A stretch of 64,000 nt of DNA, from assembly GCA_024663395.1 (NCBI GenBank), contig JANFAH010000058.1:186001-250000 (forward strand), given 5' to 3'. A program made the translations under genes and the position numbers. This DNA comes from Pisolithus tinctorius (Eukaryota > Basidiomycota > Agaricomycetes > Boletales > Pisolithaceae). Shown here one piece after another: positions 46,175 through 56,947 of the stretch; position 1 is the stretch's first letter, and every line of letters begins with the position of its first letter. A model generated the notes under the pieces. It was not told the origin of the DNA and did no database searches. It worked only from the letters and a program-made list of their open reading frames with translations.

Positions 46175-48235
46175 GATGTGGTATCCCTGGCACCCACTGA
46201 ACAGCGGCTTTCAATGGACACCATGCTGGCATGAATTGGAGATGATTTGAGTGACCCAGATCTCACAAGCTGCAGTCTGGATGTATTTGGCATTAATCGG
46301 ACTATTGCCAGCCATCCGCCCATCCACATTGAGTGGATGGGGCATCCCCAGCACCCCCTGAATATTGGCTTGCCATGGACACCATTCTGGCATGGATTGG
46401 AGCTAATTTGAGTGACCCAGACGTCACAAGCTGCACCCTTGGGGTATTTAGCATTAATCAGACTATTGCCAGCCATCCGCCCATCTGTATTGAGCGGATG
46501 CAGCATCCCTGGGACCTGCTCAACAGTGACTTTCCATGGAAACCATTCTGGCATGAATTGGAGCTGATTTGAGTGACCCAGACCTCACAAGCTGCACCCT
46601 TGGTGTATTTGGCATTAATGATGTTATTGCCAGCCATCCGCCCATCCACATTGAGCGGATGTGGCATCCCTGGCACCCCCTCAACAGTGGCTTTGCATGG
46701 ACACCATTCTGGCATGAATCGGAGCTGATTTGAGTGACCCAGACCTCACAAGCTTCACCCTGGATGTATGTCCCATTAATTAGACTATTGCCAGCCTTCC
46801 GCCCATCTGTATTGAGCGGATGAGGTATCCTCAGCACCCGCTCAACAGCGGCTTTCCATGGACACCATTCTGGCATGAATCGGAGCTGATTTGGGCATCC
46901 CAGACCTGTCCCAGACCTGACAAGCTGCACCCAGGAGGTATGTCCCATTAATTAGACTATTGCCAGCCTTCCGCCCATCTGTATGGAGCGGATGTGGTAT
47001 CCCCAGCACTCGCTGAACAGCAGCCTTCCATGGACACCATTATGGCATGAATCAGAGCTGATTTGAGTGACCCAGACCTCACAAGCTGCACCCTGGATGT
47101 ATGTCCCATTAATTAGACTATTGCCAGCTTTCCACCCATCTGTATTGAGCGGATGAGGTATCCTCAGCACCCGCTCAACAGCGGCTTTCCATGGACACCA
47201 TTCCGGCATGAATCGGAGTTGATTTGGGCATCCCAGACCTGTACCAGACCTTACAAGCTGCACTGGGGATGGATGTCCCATTAATTAGACTATTTCCAGC
47301 CTTCCGCCCATCTGTATTGAGCGGATGAGGTATCCTTGGCACCCGCTCAACAGTGGCTTTCCATGGACACCATTCTGGCATGAATTGGAGCTGATTTGAG
47401 TGACCCAGATCTCACAAGCTGCACCCTTGGTGTATTTGGCATTAATCACACTATTGCCAGCCTTCCGCTCATCTTTATTGGGCGGATGTGGTATCCCCAG
47501 CACCCGCTGAACAGCAGCTTTCCATGGACACCATTCTGGCATGAATCGGAGCTGATTTGAGTGACCCAGACCTCACACGCTGCACCTGGGGTGTATGTCC
47601 CATTAATCACACTATTGCCAGCCTTCCGCCCATTTGTATTGAGTGGATGAGGTATCCTCAGCACCCGCTCAACAGCGGCTTTCCATGGACACCATTCCGG
47701 CATGAATCAGAGCTGATTTGAGTGACCCAGACCTCACAAGCTGCACCTGGGGTGTATGTCCCATTAATCACACTATTGCCAGCCTTCCGCCCATTTGTAT
47801 TGAGCGGATGAGGTATCCTCAGCACCCGCTCAACAGCAGCTTTCCATGGACACCATTCCGGCATGAAACGGAGCTGATTTGGGCATCCCAGACCTGTCCC
47901 AGACCTGACAAGCTGCACCCAGGAGGTATGTCCCATTAATTAGACTATTTCCAGCCTTCCACCCATCTGTATTGAGCGGATGAGGTATCCTTGGCACCCG
48001 CTCAACAGTGGCCTTCCATGGACACCATTCTGGCATGAATTGGAGCTGATTTGAGTGACCCAGATCTCACAAGCTGCACCCTTGGTGTATTTGGCATTAA
48101 TCACACTATTGCCAGCCTTCCGCTCATCTGTATTGGGCGGATGTGGTATCCCCAGCACCCGCTGAACAGCAGCTTTCCATGGACACCATTCCCACATGAG
48201 TTGCAGCTGATTTCCATGACCCAGATCATATCTGC
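46175..48235 (+). repeat. 161-base tandem array, left arm (about 13 units)
   Basis: Each unit contains cagcggctttccatggacac, cattctggcatgaatcggag, ctgatttgagtgacccagac, tcacaagctgcaccc and attgccagccttccgcccat or close variants. Some units carry an extra ~10 bases (gacctgtccca). Units lack stops in one minus-strand frame, which explains the series of similar open frames of 68-153 codons there. The period is not a multiple of three, so these frames shift from unit to unit and are not genes. Confidence 0.9.
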
Positions 48236-49130
48236 CCACCCCCCCTCATGCCCGTTGGAGTTTCTCCCCACAAATCCCCACAGTTTATTTTCATCACTCC
48301 TCTGAATTTTATGGAATTACATAAGCCACAAAAAGCGCAGCCACTACTCCCAGAAACATGTCCTCATTTGGCATGTGCCTGATATCCAACATTCCCACAC
48401 ACTTCCCTCATTGTCCCCAGCCTCCCCTTTCTTTCTGGGCTCTGTCCCTTCACTGTAGGCATTGTATAAGATAGTTACATGTACTACAAGTCCATTAGCC
48501 CATAAATGGATGCTTTTCTGCCCATCCTAATGGGCCTAAATAAATTGCAATGTCTGATTGGGGCAAAACCAGAAAAAGCAATTGCTTTTTTGATATATTG
48601 GTCATATCTATCTATTTATTGTGTCCCCTTGAAGGGGCCATGTGTCCCTACAACATATCACAAGTTGATAGGCTGGGATGGCGTGCTTCAAGTGTAGTAA
48701 AACTGGAAATTATCTTAGGGTCCCAAACAAAAAAGTGTTCGCATTTTTGATATTTTTGACATGGGCACTTGAAAAAGGAACTAGCTTTGAGGATGGTTCT
48801 GTACCTACAACATACCAACAGCTCATTATGTGGGGCAGACACCTTGAGGTGTTGTGCCATGATCTCTTCCTGCTGGTATGTAGGGGTTTCATCATGTTCT
48901 AGGCTGTTTACTGCTATTCTGACTATCTAGGCAGCACTGTAATACTGATTGGCAGTCACCACAACATTCCCAAGCTCATCCCTTCAGGGGAGAGCACTGG
49001 GGAACTGAAACAATCCTCCAGAGAGCGTGGGAAAAGGTGCAAAAAATTGCGGAGACTTTCAAAACATATCAAAAACATGAAATTGCTCACCCCACACAAT
49101 GTATGACATTCAATGGATCATAGTACTGAG
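48236..49130 (+). repeat. Inner unique part of the left arm
   Basis: About 0.9 kb matching 49349-50244 in reverse with few differences (for example tgacattcaatgg against tgacatccaatgg near the centre). No coding is supported. It contains AT-rich stretches and several acaacata words similar to those in the outer minisatellite. Confidence 0.85.
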
Positions 49131-49348
49131 TGTCCCTTGGTGATGGGATATATATACATGTAACATATTATCTTCATCACTCATTAACACCCAAAAATGC
49201 GAAAATTGATAAACTAGGTCCTGTCATTCAATGGATACATTTGACTACTCAAGGTGTAGGAGACTAACAACAAGTCTGAAGTTCTGAGTTGTGTTACACT
49301 CAAGTAGGTCTAATATAGTCCCAGTAGGTCCTATCATATGAACAAAAT
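49131..49348. other. Central loop of the foldback element (218 bases)
   Basis: The inverted match stops at tagtactgag on the left and resumes at ctcagtacta on the right. The sequence between is unrelated on the two sides and has no coding. It is the only unpaired part if a single strand folds on itself. Confidence 0.85.
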
Positions 49349-50244
49349 CTCAGTACTATGATCCATTGGATGTCATACATTGTGTGGGGTGAGCAATTTC
49401 ATGTTTTTGATATGTTTTGAAAGTCTCCGCAATGTTTTGCACCTTTTCCCACGCTCTCTGGAGGATTGTTTCAGTTCCCCAGTGCTCTCCCCTGAAGGGA
49501 TGAGCTTGGGAATGTTGTGGTGACTGCCAATCAGTATTACAGTGCTGCCTAGATAGTCAGAATAGCAGTAAACAGCCTAGCACATGATGCAACCCCTAAA
49601 TACCAGCAGGAAGAGATCTTGGCACAACACCTCAAGGTGTCTGCCCCACATAATGAGCTGTTGATATGTTGTAGGTACAGAACCATCCTCAAAGCTAGTT
49701 CCTTTTTCAAGTGCCCATGTCAAAAATATCAAAAATGCGAACACTTTTTTGTTTGAGCCCCTAAGATAATTTCCAGTTTTACTACACTTGAAGCACGCCA
49801 TCCCAGCCTATCAACTTGTGATATGTTGTAGGGACACATGGCCCCTTCAAGGGGACACAATAAATAGATAGATATGACCAATATATCAAAAAGCAATTGC
49901 TTTTTCTGGTTTTGCCCCAATCAGACATTGCAATTATTTAGGCCCATTGGGATGGGCAGAAACGCATCCATTTATGGTCTAATGGACTTATAGTACATGT
50001 AACTATCGTATACAATGCCTACAGTGAAGGGACAGAGCCCAGAAAGAAAGGGGAGGCTGGGGACAATGAGGGAAGTGTGTGGGAATGTTGGATATCAGGC
50101 ACATGCCAAATGAGGACACGTTTCTGGGAGTAGTGGCTGCGCTTTTTGTGGCTTATGTAATTCCATAAAATTCAGAGGAGTGATGAAAATAAACTGTGGG
50201 GATTTGTGGGGAGAAACTCCAAAGGGCATGAGGGGGGGTGGGCA
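49349..50244 (-). repeat. Inner unique part of the right arm
   Basis: Reverse complement of 48236-49130, apart from scattered substitutions. No gene is supported. Confidence 0.85.
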
Positions 50245-51796
50245 GATATGATCTGGGTCATGGAAATCAGCTGCAACTCATGTGGGAATGGTGTCCATGG
50301 AAAGCTGCTGTTCAGCGGGTGCTGGGGATACCACATCCGCTCAATACAGATGGGCAGAAGGCTGGCAATAGTGTGATTAATGCCAAATACACCAAGGGTG
50401 GAGCTTGTGAGATCTGGGTCGCTCAAATCAGCTCCGATTCATGCCAGAATGGTGTCCATGGAAAGCCACTGTTGAGCGGGTGCCAAGGATACCTCATCCG
50501 CTCAATACAAATGGGCGGAAGGCTGGAAATAGTCTAATTAATGGGGCATACCTCCTGGGTGCAGCTTGTCAGGTCTGGGACAGGTCTGGGATGCCCAAAT
50601 CAGCTCCGATTCATGCTGGAATGGTGTCCATGGAAAGCCGCTGTTGAGCGGGTGCTGAGGATACCTCATCCGCTCAATACAAATGGGCGGAAGGCTGGCA
50701 ATAGTGTGATTAATGGGACATACACCCCAGGTGCAGCTTGTGAGGTCTGGGTCGCTCAAATCAGCTCTGATTCATGCCAGAATGGTGTCCATGGAAAGCC
50801 GCTGTTGAGCGGGTGCTGAGGATACCTCATCCACTCAATACAGATGGGCGGAAGGCTGGCAATAGTCTAATTAATGGGACATACATCCAGGGTGAAGCTT
50901 GTGAGGTCTGGGTCACTCAAATCAGCTCCGATTCATGCCAGAATGGTGTCCATGGAAAGCAGCTGTTGAGCGGGTGCTGAGGATACCTCATCCGCTCAAT
51001 ACAGATGGGCGGAAGGCTGGCAATAGTCTAATTAATGGGACATACATTCAGGGTGAAGCTTGTGAGGTCTGGGTCACTCAAATCAGCTCCGATTCATGCC
51101 AGAATGGTGTCCATGGAAAGCCGCTGTTGAGCGGGTGCTGAGGATACCTCATCCGCTCAATCTAGATGTGCAGAAGGCTGGCAATAGTGTGATTAATGGG
51201 ACATACACCCCAGGTACAGCTTGTGAGGTCTGGGTCACTCAAATCAGCTCCGATTCATGCCAGAATGGTGTCCATGCAAAGCCACTGTTGAGGGGGTGCC
51301 AGGGATGCCACATCCGCTCAATGTGGATGGGTGGATGGCTGGCAATAGCATCATTAATGCCAAATACACCAAGGGTGCAGCTTGTGAGGTCTGGGTCACT
51401 CAAATCAGCTCCAATTCATGCCAGAATGGTTTCCATGGAAAGTCACTGTTGAGCAGGTCCCAGGGATGCTGCATCCGCTCAATACAGATGGGCGGATGGC
51501 TGGCAATAGTCTGATTAATGCTAAATACCCCAAGGGTGCAGCTTGTGACGTCTGGGTCACTCAAATTAGCTCCAATCCATGCCAGAATGGTGTCCATGGC
51601 AAGCCAATATTCAGGGGGTGCTGGGGATGCCACATCCACTCAATGTGGATGGGCGGATGGCTGGCAATAGTCCGATTAATGCCAAATACATCCAGACTGC
51701 AGCTTGTGAGATCTGGGTCACTCAAATCATCTCCAATTCATGCCAGCATGGTGTCCATTGAAAGCCGCTGTTCAGTGGGTGCCAGGGATACCACAT
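50245..51796 (-). repeat. 161-base tandem array, right arm (about 9.6 units)
   Basis: Same unit as the left array in reverse orientation, with about three fewer units. The innermost and outermost units match their partners in the left arm, so the change in number happened inside the array after the palindrome formed. Confidence 0.9.
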
Positions 51797-53061
51797 CCAT
51801 TAGTGACGGGCCCGTCTTTATGTTTCAACAGGGTACATCTTACTGGGGCTGGGCCTGCCCATATGCTGTGATAATATAAATAATACTACTGAAGGGCCCA
51901 TCCATATGTTGTGATGCTATACATGAGATTACTGATGGGCCCGTCTTTATGTTTCATCCGAGGTACATCTTACTGTGGATGGGCCTGCCTATATGTTGTG
52001 ACAATATAAATTATACTACTGAAGGGCCTGTCCATATGTTGTGATGCTATACATGAGATTACTGATGGGCCCGTCTTCATGTTTTGTCAGAGGTACATCT
52101 TACTGTGGACAGGCCCGTCCATATGTTGTGACTCTATTCAATGATACTAGTGACAGGCCTGTCTTTATGTTTTGACAGGGTACATCTTACTGGGGCCAGG
52201 CCCACCCATATGTTGTGACAATATAAATAATACTACTGAAGGGCCCGTCTTTATGTTTCATCAGAGGTACATCTTACTGTGGACAGGCCTGTCCATATGT
52301 TGCAACAATATAAATAATACTACTGAAGGGCCCGCCCTTATGTTGTGACTCTATTAGATGATATTAATGACAGGCCCATCTTTATGTTTTGACAGGGTAC
52401 ATCTTACTGGGGCCAGGCCCGCCCATATGTTGTGACAATATAAATAATACTACTGAAGGGCCCGTCTTTATGTTTCATCAGAGGTACATCCTACTGTGGA
52501 CAGGCCCGTCCATATGTTGCAACAATATAAATAATACTACTGAAGGGCCCGCCCTTATGTTGTGACTCTATTAAATGATATTAATGATGGGCCCGTCTTT
52601 ATGTTTCAACAGCGGTACATCTTGCTATTGACAGGCCCGTCCATATGTTGTGACCGGGGTATGGCTTATGATGAACAGGCCCGTTCATATGTTGCAACAC
52701 CATAAATGATATTCCTCCCAGGCCCGTCCTTATGTTGTGACCCTCTCCATGTTATGATAGGCAGGCCCACCTTGATGTTGTGACAGGGGTGTAACCTACC
52801 AGGATGGGCCCACCCATGTCTTATAGCAGCTCAGTATTCTTAATTGGTCATGGGCCCGTCTAAATGTTTCAACATCCTTACCCACCATGGGCCCTCCCAT
52901 ATGTTGTGGTAATGCACTTACAGGCCCGTACATATGTTGCTCACACTTTAGTCCCTCGGGCCTGTCCATGTGTACTGGCTAATCTATTTAGGCGGGCCCG
53001 TCTCGGGGTCTATATAAGTGTTGGTGTTTTGGCGCACAGGCTGCCCATGTGTTGTGACTAA
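51797..53061 (-). repeat. Outer minisatellite of the right arm
   Basis: Reverse complement of the left outer minisatellite, without the retrotransposon and with fewer units. It is an uninterrupted copy, which shows that the chromovirus entered only the left arm. Confidence 0.87.
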
Positions 53062-53079
53062 GTGTGACTACACTATGTG
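53035..53079 (-). repeat. Right terminal inverted repeat
   Basis: Partner of 37616-37660. The outermost bases cacatagtgtag differ slightly from the left end gaccccatgtag. Confidence 0.8.
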
Positions 53080-53086
53080 CTCCTAC
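53080..53086 (+). repeat. Right 7-base target-site duplication (CTCCTAC)
   Basis: Exact copy of 37609-37615. On the Plavaka coding strand it reads GTAGGAG, within codons for V-G-(D). Confidence 0.9.
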
Positions 53087-54905
53087 ACGGTCAAACCAAC
53101 GTATGATCGCGCAAGGATACTCCGTGCCTAGGTACTTGAAAGAAACAAAACACAGAACACGAGCGACGTCCAGCCCAAGCATGCCCTTTGCATGAGGATC
53201 AGTTACAACGAAGACACAGTCATAACGGGGGCCTTCATTCCTCCACATAGGGGAACAACATATATGTTCGCGACGCATGCCGTGGAGGCCACTCACATCA
53301 CTGGGTGCATAGAATGTCGAGGATGCAGAGTTGTAGACACAGACAGATCCATCATAAAAGGGATATTCATCCAAGGGGACATCTTCCAGATTGCGATCGT
53401 CATGCTGAAGCTGCGATTGAAGAAAACGGCGCAAGATATCGAGGAGCTGGGGTATGTTGAGTTTGGTTGCTAGGTCCCTCATATTCCTTGCATGTGTACG
53501 TTCTATGATCAACAGATTAGAATTCATACGCATGAAGCTATGAGCAAAGGCATACGGTAGGTCCAGGCCAACGATATGTGGGCCTCGACTGACATAGGAG
53601 AGTTGTCCGTATTGCCTGCGTCTTCTTCGAAACTTGCTGTGGGTTCATCAGTACCATCTTCGCAGTCCTGATTGTTTGACATGTCGTGGTCAGTCTCATT
53701 ACGAGTCTCATTACGATATTGTTCTAGAATACAGTCAGCGTCAAGAACAGTGTCTAAGAAAAATGCTCACACCTAGAGTTCCAAGCACATGTGACAGGCA
53801 AGTCCCTCTCAACATGCCACGTTTTTCGAAGTCTGCACACACTGCAGCAAATTTGTCAAGCCTCTGGTTGATCACAAGCATCTGTCCAAGAGCCTGAAAG
53901 CGGTTAGTATGCCGATAAGGTCGCTTGACTGCTTTGATATGTTTGGACTCAGTAATCGATGAACAGAGCCCATTTGGTGCGCCGAACTGGTGTATAAGAT
54001 AGGGATAATGCTTCATAGCATGTTGCCAGGGTAATGAAAATGTAGTGATTACTTGGGCATTCCGGAAGACTTCACGATACAAGTGGAAGTGTGTGAGTGC
54101 GTCCTCGATCGCGGTAAGCGTTGGTTCGGTGATAACATTTCGGCAGACGAGGTAGCAAAACTCAAGAAAGGCACGAAACGTGTGGATGACATCCTCTGGG
54201 ACATAGCCTTCGATGGCTGCAATATATACCTGTAGAGGACCGGTCAATCATCATACACCATTTAAAAAGGATTGGGGAACCTTCATGAGGCCTTTGGAGT
54301 CATCACCAGTCCATTGTTTAAAGTGTCGGCCTTGAGGGAAACGTCGCAGCCCAGTAAATGGGGTGACAGCTGCGATCCTGGAAATCAATGAGGTCAGTCA
54401 GTACGTGATAACAGAGGTCAGCCAACACACCTTCGATCAATATCATCCAGTATTTTTTCTGCAGCGCCCTTTCCATGAATATGGATGAGGTACCTTTCCA
54501 CCCAGTCAACCAGGTGATCTTTGAATCCACCCTTGATGAGTTGATGAAGAATGTCCGGAGAAAGCATTCTCTGGATGTCCACATGTGGAAACCCGCTTGT
54601 AAATGGCTGTCCTTGATCAGTCATGAAAAAAGAAGCAAGTATATTGTACATACCACTATATCTCCGTCAATTCCATACCCTTCCCAAAGTGTCTGAGGGT
54701 CCAACTCCCTGATGATCAATTCGGTGTGTTCGCGGTGACGCCAGAGTGCATCTTCGTCAAGGTTCTCCCAGTGTGCGAGACATTTCGGACACCAATTACA
54801 CAAGCCCATGCACCTGGTTAGGCCATATGAGACGGTCAGTGGAGGCTGACAATCGGCCGTTGGTGATGGGCCAGCGGAAGTTGAGCCCATGTATGGCTTG
54901 TGCAC
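53080..54905 (-). pseudogene. Plavaka transposase, main part, interrupted by the foldback element
   Basis: Spliced minus-strand pieces give, in order, [132 protein letters not shown]; an acidic linker; and NIPQLLDILRRFLQSQL through FKYLGTEYPCAIIRWFDRVG. These are typical blocks of Plavaka (DUF6830-type) transposases, which move CACTA-like elements. The reading frame stops in the inserted element and resumes at 37608. The N-terminal half upstream of about 54905 was not found, so the gene may also be truncated there; I did not find Plavaka terminal repeats. Confidence 0.82.
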
Positions 54906-55319
54906 GTGGGTTACATGAGAGCCATGAACCTATTGTCACCTTGTAGTATGGGAGAGCCCAACTGATGAGTGTCACCATGTAGTACAGCTGAGCCTGAGAG
55001 GAAATGTTGTCATGAGGAATGGTGCAGCTGTGGTTTGAATTGTCATTGTCAGTTACAAGCAGGCTGGGGAGTAAGTGTCATCATGGACTATGGGGGGGGC
55101 CAATAAATGAGTGTCACCATAGCATACAGCTGAGCCCATAAGTAGGAGTCACTATAGAGAATGGCCGCGCAGAGGTTAGAATTGTCATCATGGGGTACAA
55201 GCCAGCTGTGGGACTAGGGTGTAGCCACTGCAATATGAGTAGTCCCAGGTAAGCCCAGAGTTGGGTGTCCCCAGAAGGTATGGATGGGCTCAGCGCCTGA
55301 GTTCACCCCTGGCAGCACT
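54906..55319. other. Spacer with short repeated words
   Basis: No gene supported. The word gagtgtcaccat and close variants occur several times between 54965 and 55150, suggesting a degenerate minisatellite. Confidence 0.4.
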
Positions 55320-56570
55320 GTCATGCAAGCCGGCCCAACACCAATGCCATGCTAGCCGTCCCGGCAACACTGCCATGTGGGCCGGCCCACCACAAATGCC
55401 ATGCAGGCCATCCTGGGACGAATGCCATGCGAGCTGGGCCAACACCAATGCAATAGGAATAGGCCCAATACCAATGCCATGCAGGCCGGCACAACACCAA
55501 TGCCATGCTGGCTGTCCTGGGATCGATTCCACGTGGGCAGACCCAATACCAATGCCATCCAACGCGTCCCAGCACCAAAGCAATGTGATCCAGGCCAACA
55601 CAAACCCAGGACTAATGCCATGGAAGCCGTCCATGCTGGCACTGATTGAATGTGAACTGGCACAATGCCACGTGCTCCGGCACATCGCCACTGCCTTGGG
55701 GCCATCATGGAAGCTGTCCCGGCACCGATGTATTGTAAGCCGGCACCGGCACCAGGTCCATGTGTTCCAGCACATCCCCAATGCCATGGGGCCATCATGC
55801 AGGCCATCCCGGCACCATTGGAATGTGTTCCAGCACAACACCAATGCCATGGAAGCCGTGCCGGAACCAATGCCGTATGTTCCGGCCATCCCAAATACCA
55901 TGAGGCCTATCGTGCAGGCCATTCTGGCGCCATTGTAATGTGTACTGGCACCAGTTCCATGTATTCCGGCATATCCCCAATGCCACAGGTCCATCATGCA
56001 AACCATCCTGGCACCTTTGTAATGAGTTCCGGCACATCCCCAATGCCATGGAGGGCGTCCCGGCACCAGCTCTATGTATTCCGGCATATCCCCAATGTGA
56101 TAGGTCCATCATGCAAGCCATCCCGGAACCTTTGCAATTAGTGCCGGCACATCCCCAATGCCATGGGGCCATCATGCAGGCCATTCCGGCACCATTGTAA
56201 TGTAATGTGTTCCAGCACAACACCAATGCCGTGGAAGCCGTCCCGGAACCCATGCCATTGTAATGTGTTCTGGCACAGCACCAATGCCATGGAAGCCGGC
56301 CCGGCACCAGTTCCATGTATTCCGGCATATCCCCAATTCCATGACTCCATCATGCAAGCCATCCCGGCACCATCGTAATGTGTTCCAGCACAACACCAAC
56401 ACCGTGGAAGCCGTGCCGGCACCTATGCCATATGTTCCAGCACATCCCCAATTCCATGAGGCCATCATGCAGGCTGTCACAGCACCATTGTAAGGAGTTC
56501 CGGCACATCCACCAATGCCATGAGGCCATCAGTCAAGCTTTCCCGGCACCAATGGCATGGAGGCCCGCCC
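55320..56570 (+). repeat. Minisatellite with core 'caccaatgccatg'
   Basis: Degenerate units of about 27-50 bases built from accaatgccatg, gaagccgtcccggcac, gtaatgtgttccagcaca and catcatgcaggccat. Both strands have long open frames (for example 55261-55938 plus and 55290-56087 minus) only because the repeated words lack stops. The translations are repetitive (His, Trp, Met, Pro or Gly-rich) and do not look like real proteins. Confidence 0.85.
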
Positions 56571-56947
56571 AGAAATCATACCATGCCATGCCTGACCTGC
56601 CTGACCTCCCGGGAGCAGGTCCACAGTGTATGTATGTACTGGTACCAGTACCATGCCAGAGATGCATGTATTACCACAATGGTGGCTCTGGTAATGTCCA
56701 GAAGACTAGCCAACTACCCAGTACATTTAAACTGTGAATTCAATGCCTTACGGCCTCCAGGAAGCCAGAACAATACCATGAAAGCCACCATCATGCTATA
56801 CAGCAAAAGCAATTGAGTTATGCCAGCCAGTCATCATTCAATCATCTAGGTGAACCATGACTCCATTGGCCCTTAGCACTTGTCACACCATGGCCTTGGT
56901 ACAGACATCACCATACCAGATTGGTTTTCCAGTATCTGAAGCATCAA

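Larger units (their letters stand above)
37616..53079. mobile_element. Giant foldback-type transposable element, 15,464 bases including a nested chromovirus
   Basis: The two halves are reverse complements. The left arm is 37616-49130 and the right arm 49349-53079, around a 218-base loop. Without the nested retrotransposon the arms are about 4.67 and 3.73 kb; the difference is copy number in two repeat arrays. Each arm, from outside in, has an end with ttagtcacaacacatgggc, a GGGCCC-rich minisatellite, a 161-base tandem array, and about 0.9 kb of unique sequence. No transposase is encoded, so it must be moved by enzymes made elsewhere. Long inverted repeats built of subrepeats with a small centre are the hallmark of foldback (FB/TU/FARE-like) elements, some of which belong to the Mutator-like superfamily. 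The 7-base duplication does not settle the superfamily (hAT/KDZ 8, Mutator 8-10). Confidence 0.9.

Noticed and set aside
46175..51796. CRISPR-like array
   Set aside because: Units of 161 bases are repeated along their whole length with no unique spacers, and the organism is a fungus.
46093..51879. Series of similar open frames (60-153 codons) on both strands
   Set aside because: They are the 161-base tandem repeat read in a stop-free frame. The unit length is not a multiple of three and the pattern mirrors in the two arms, so they are not genes.
37616..53079. Assembly artefact (false palindrome from a chimeric read)
   Set aside because: The arms differ in repeat number and by point changes, only one holds the retrotransposon, and exact target duplications flank the whole and restore the host frame. 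A read artefact would not give this.
55261..56087. Genes of 225 and 265 codons on opposite strands
   Set aside because: Both are read-outs of the same minisatellite and give repetitive, unlikely proteins.
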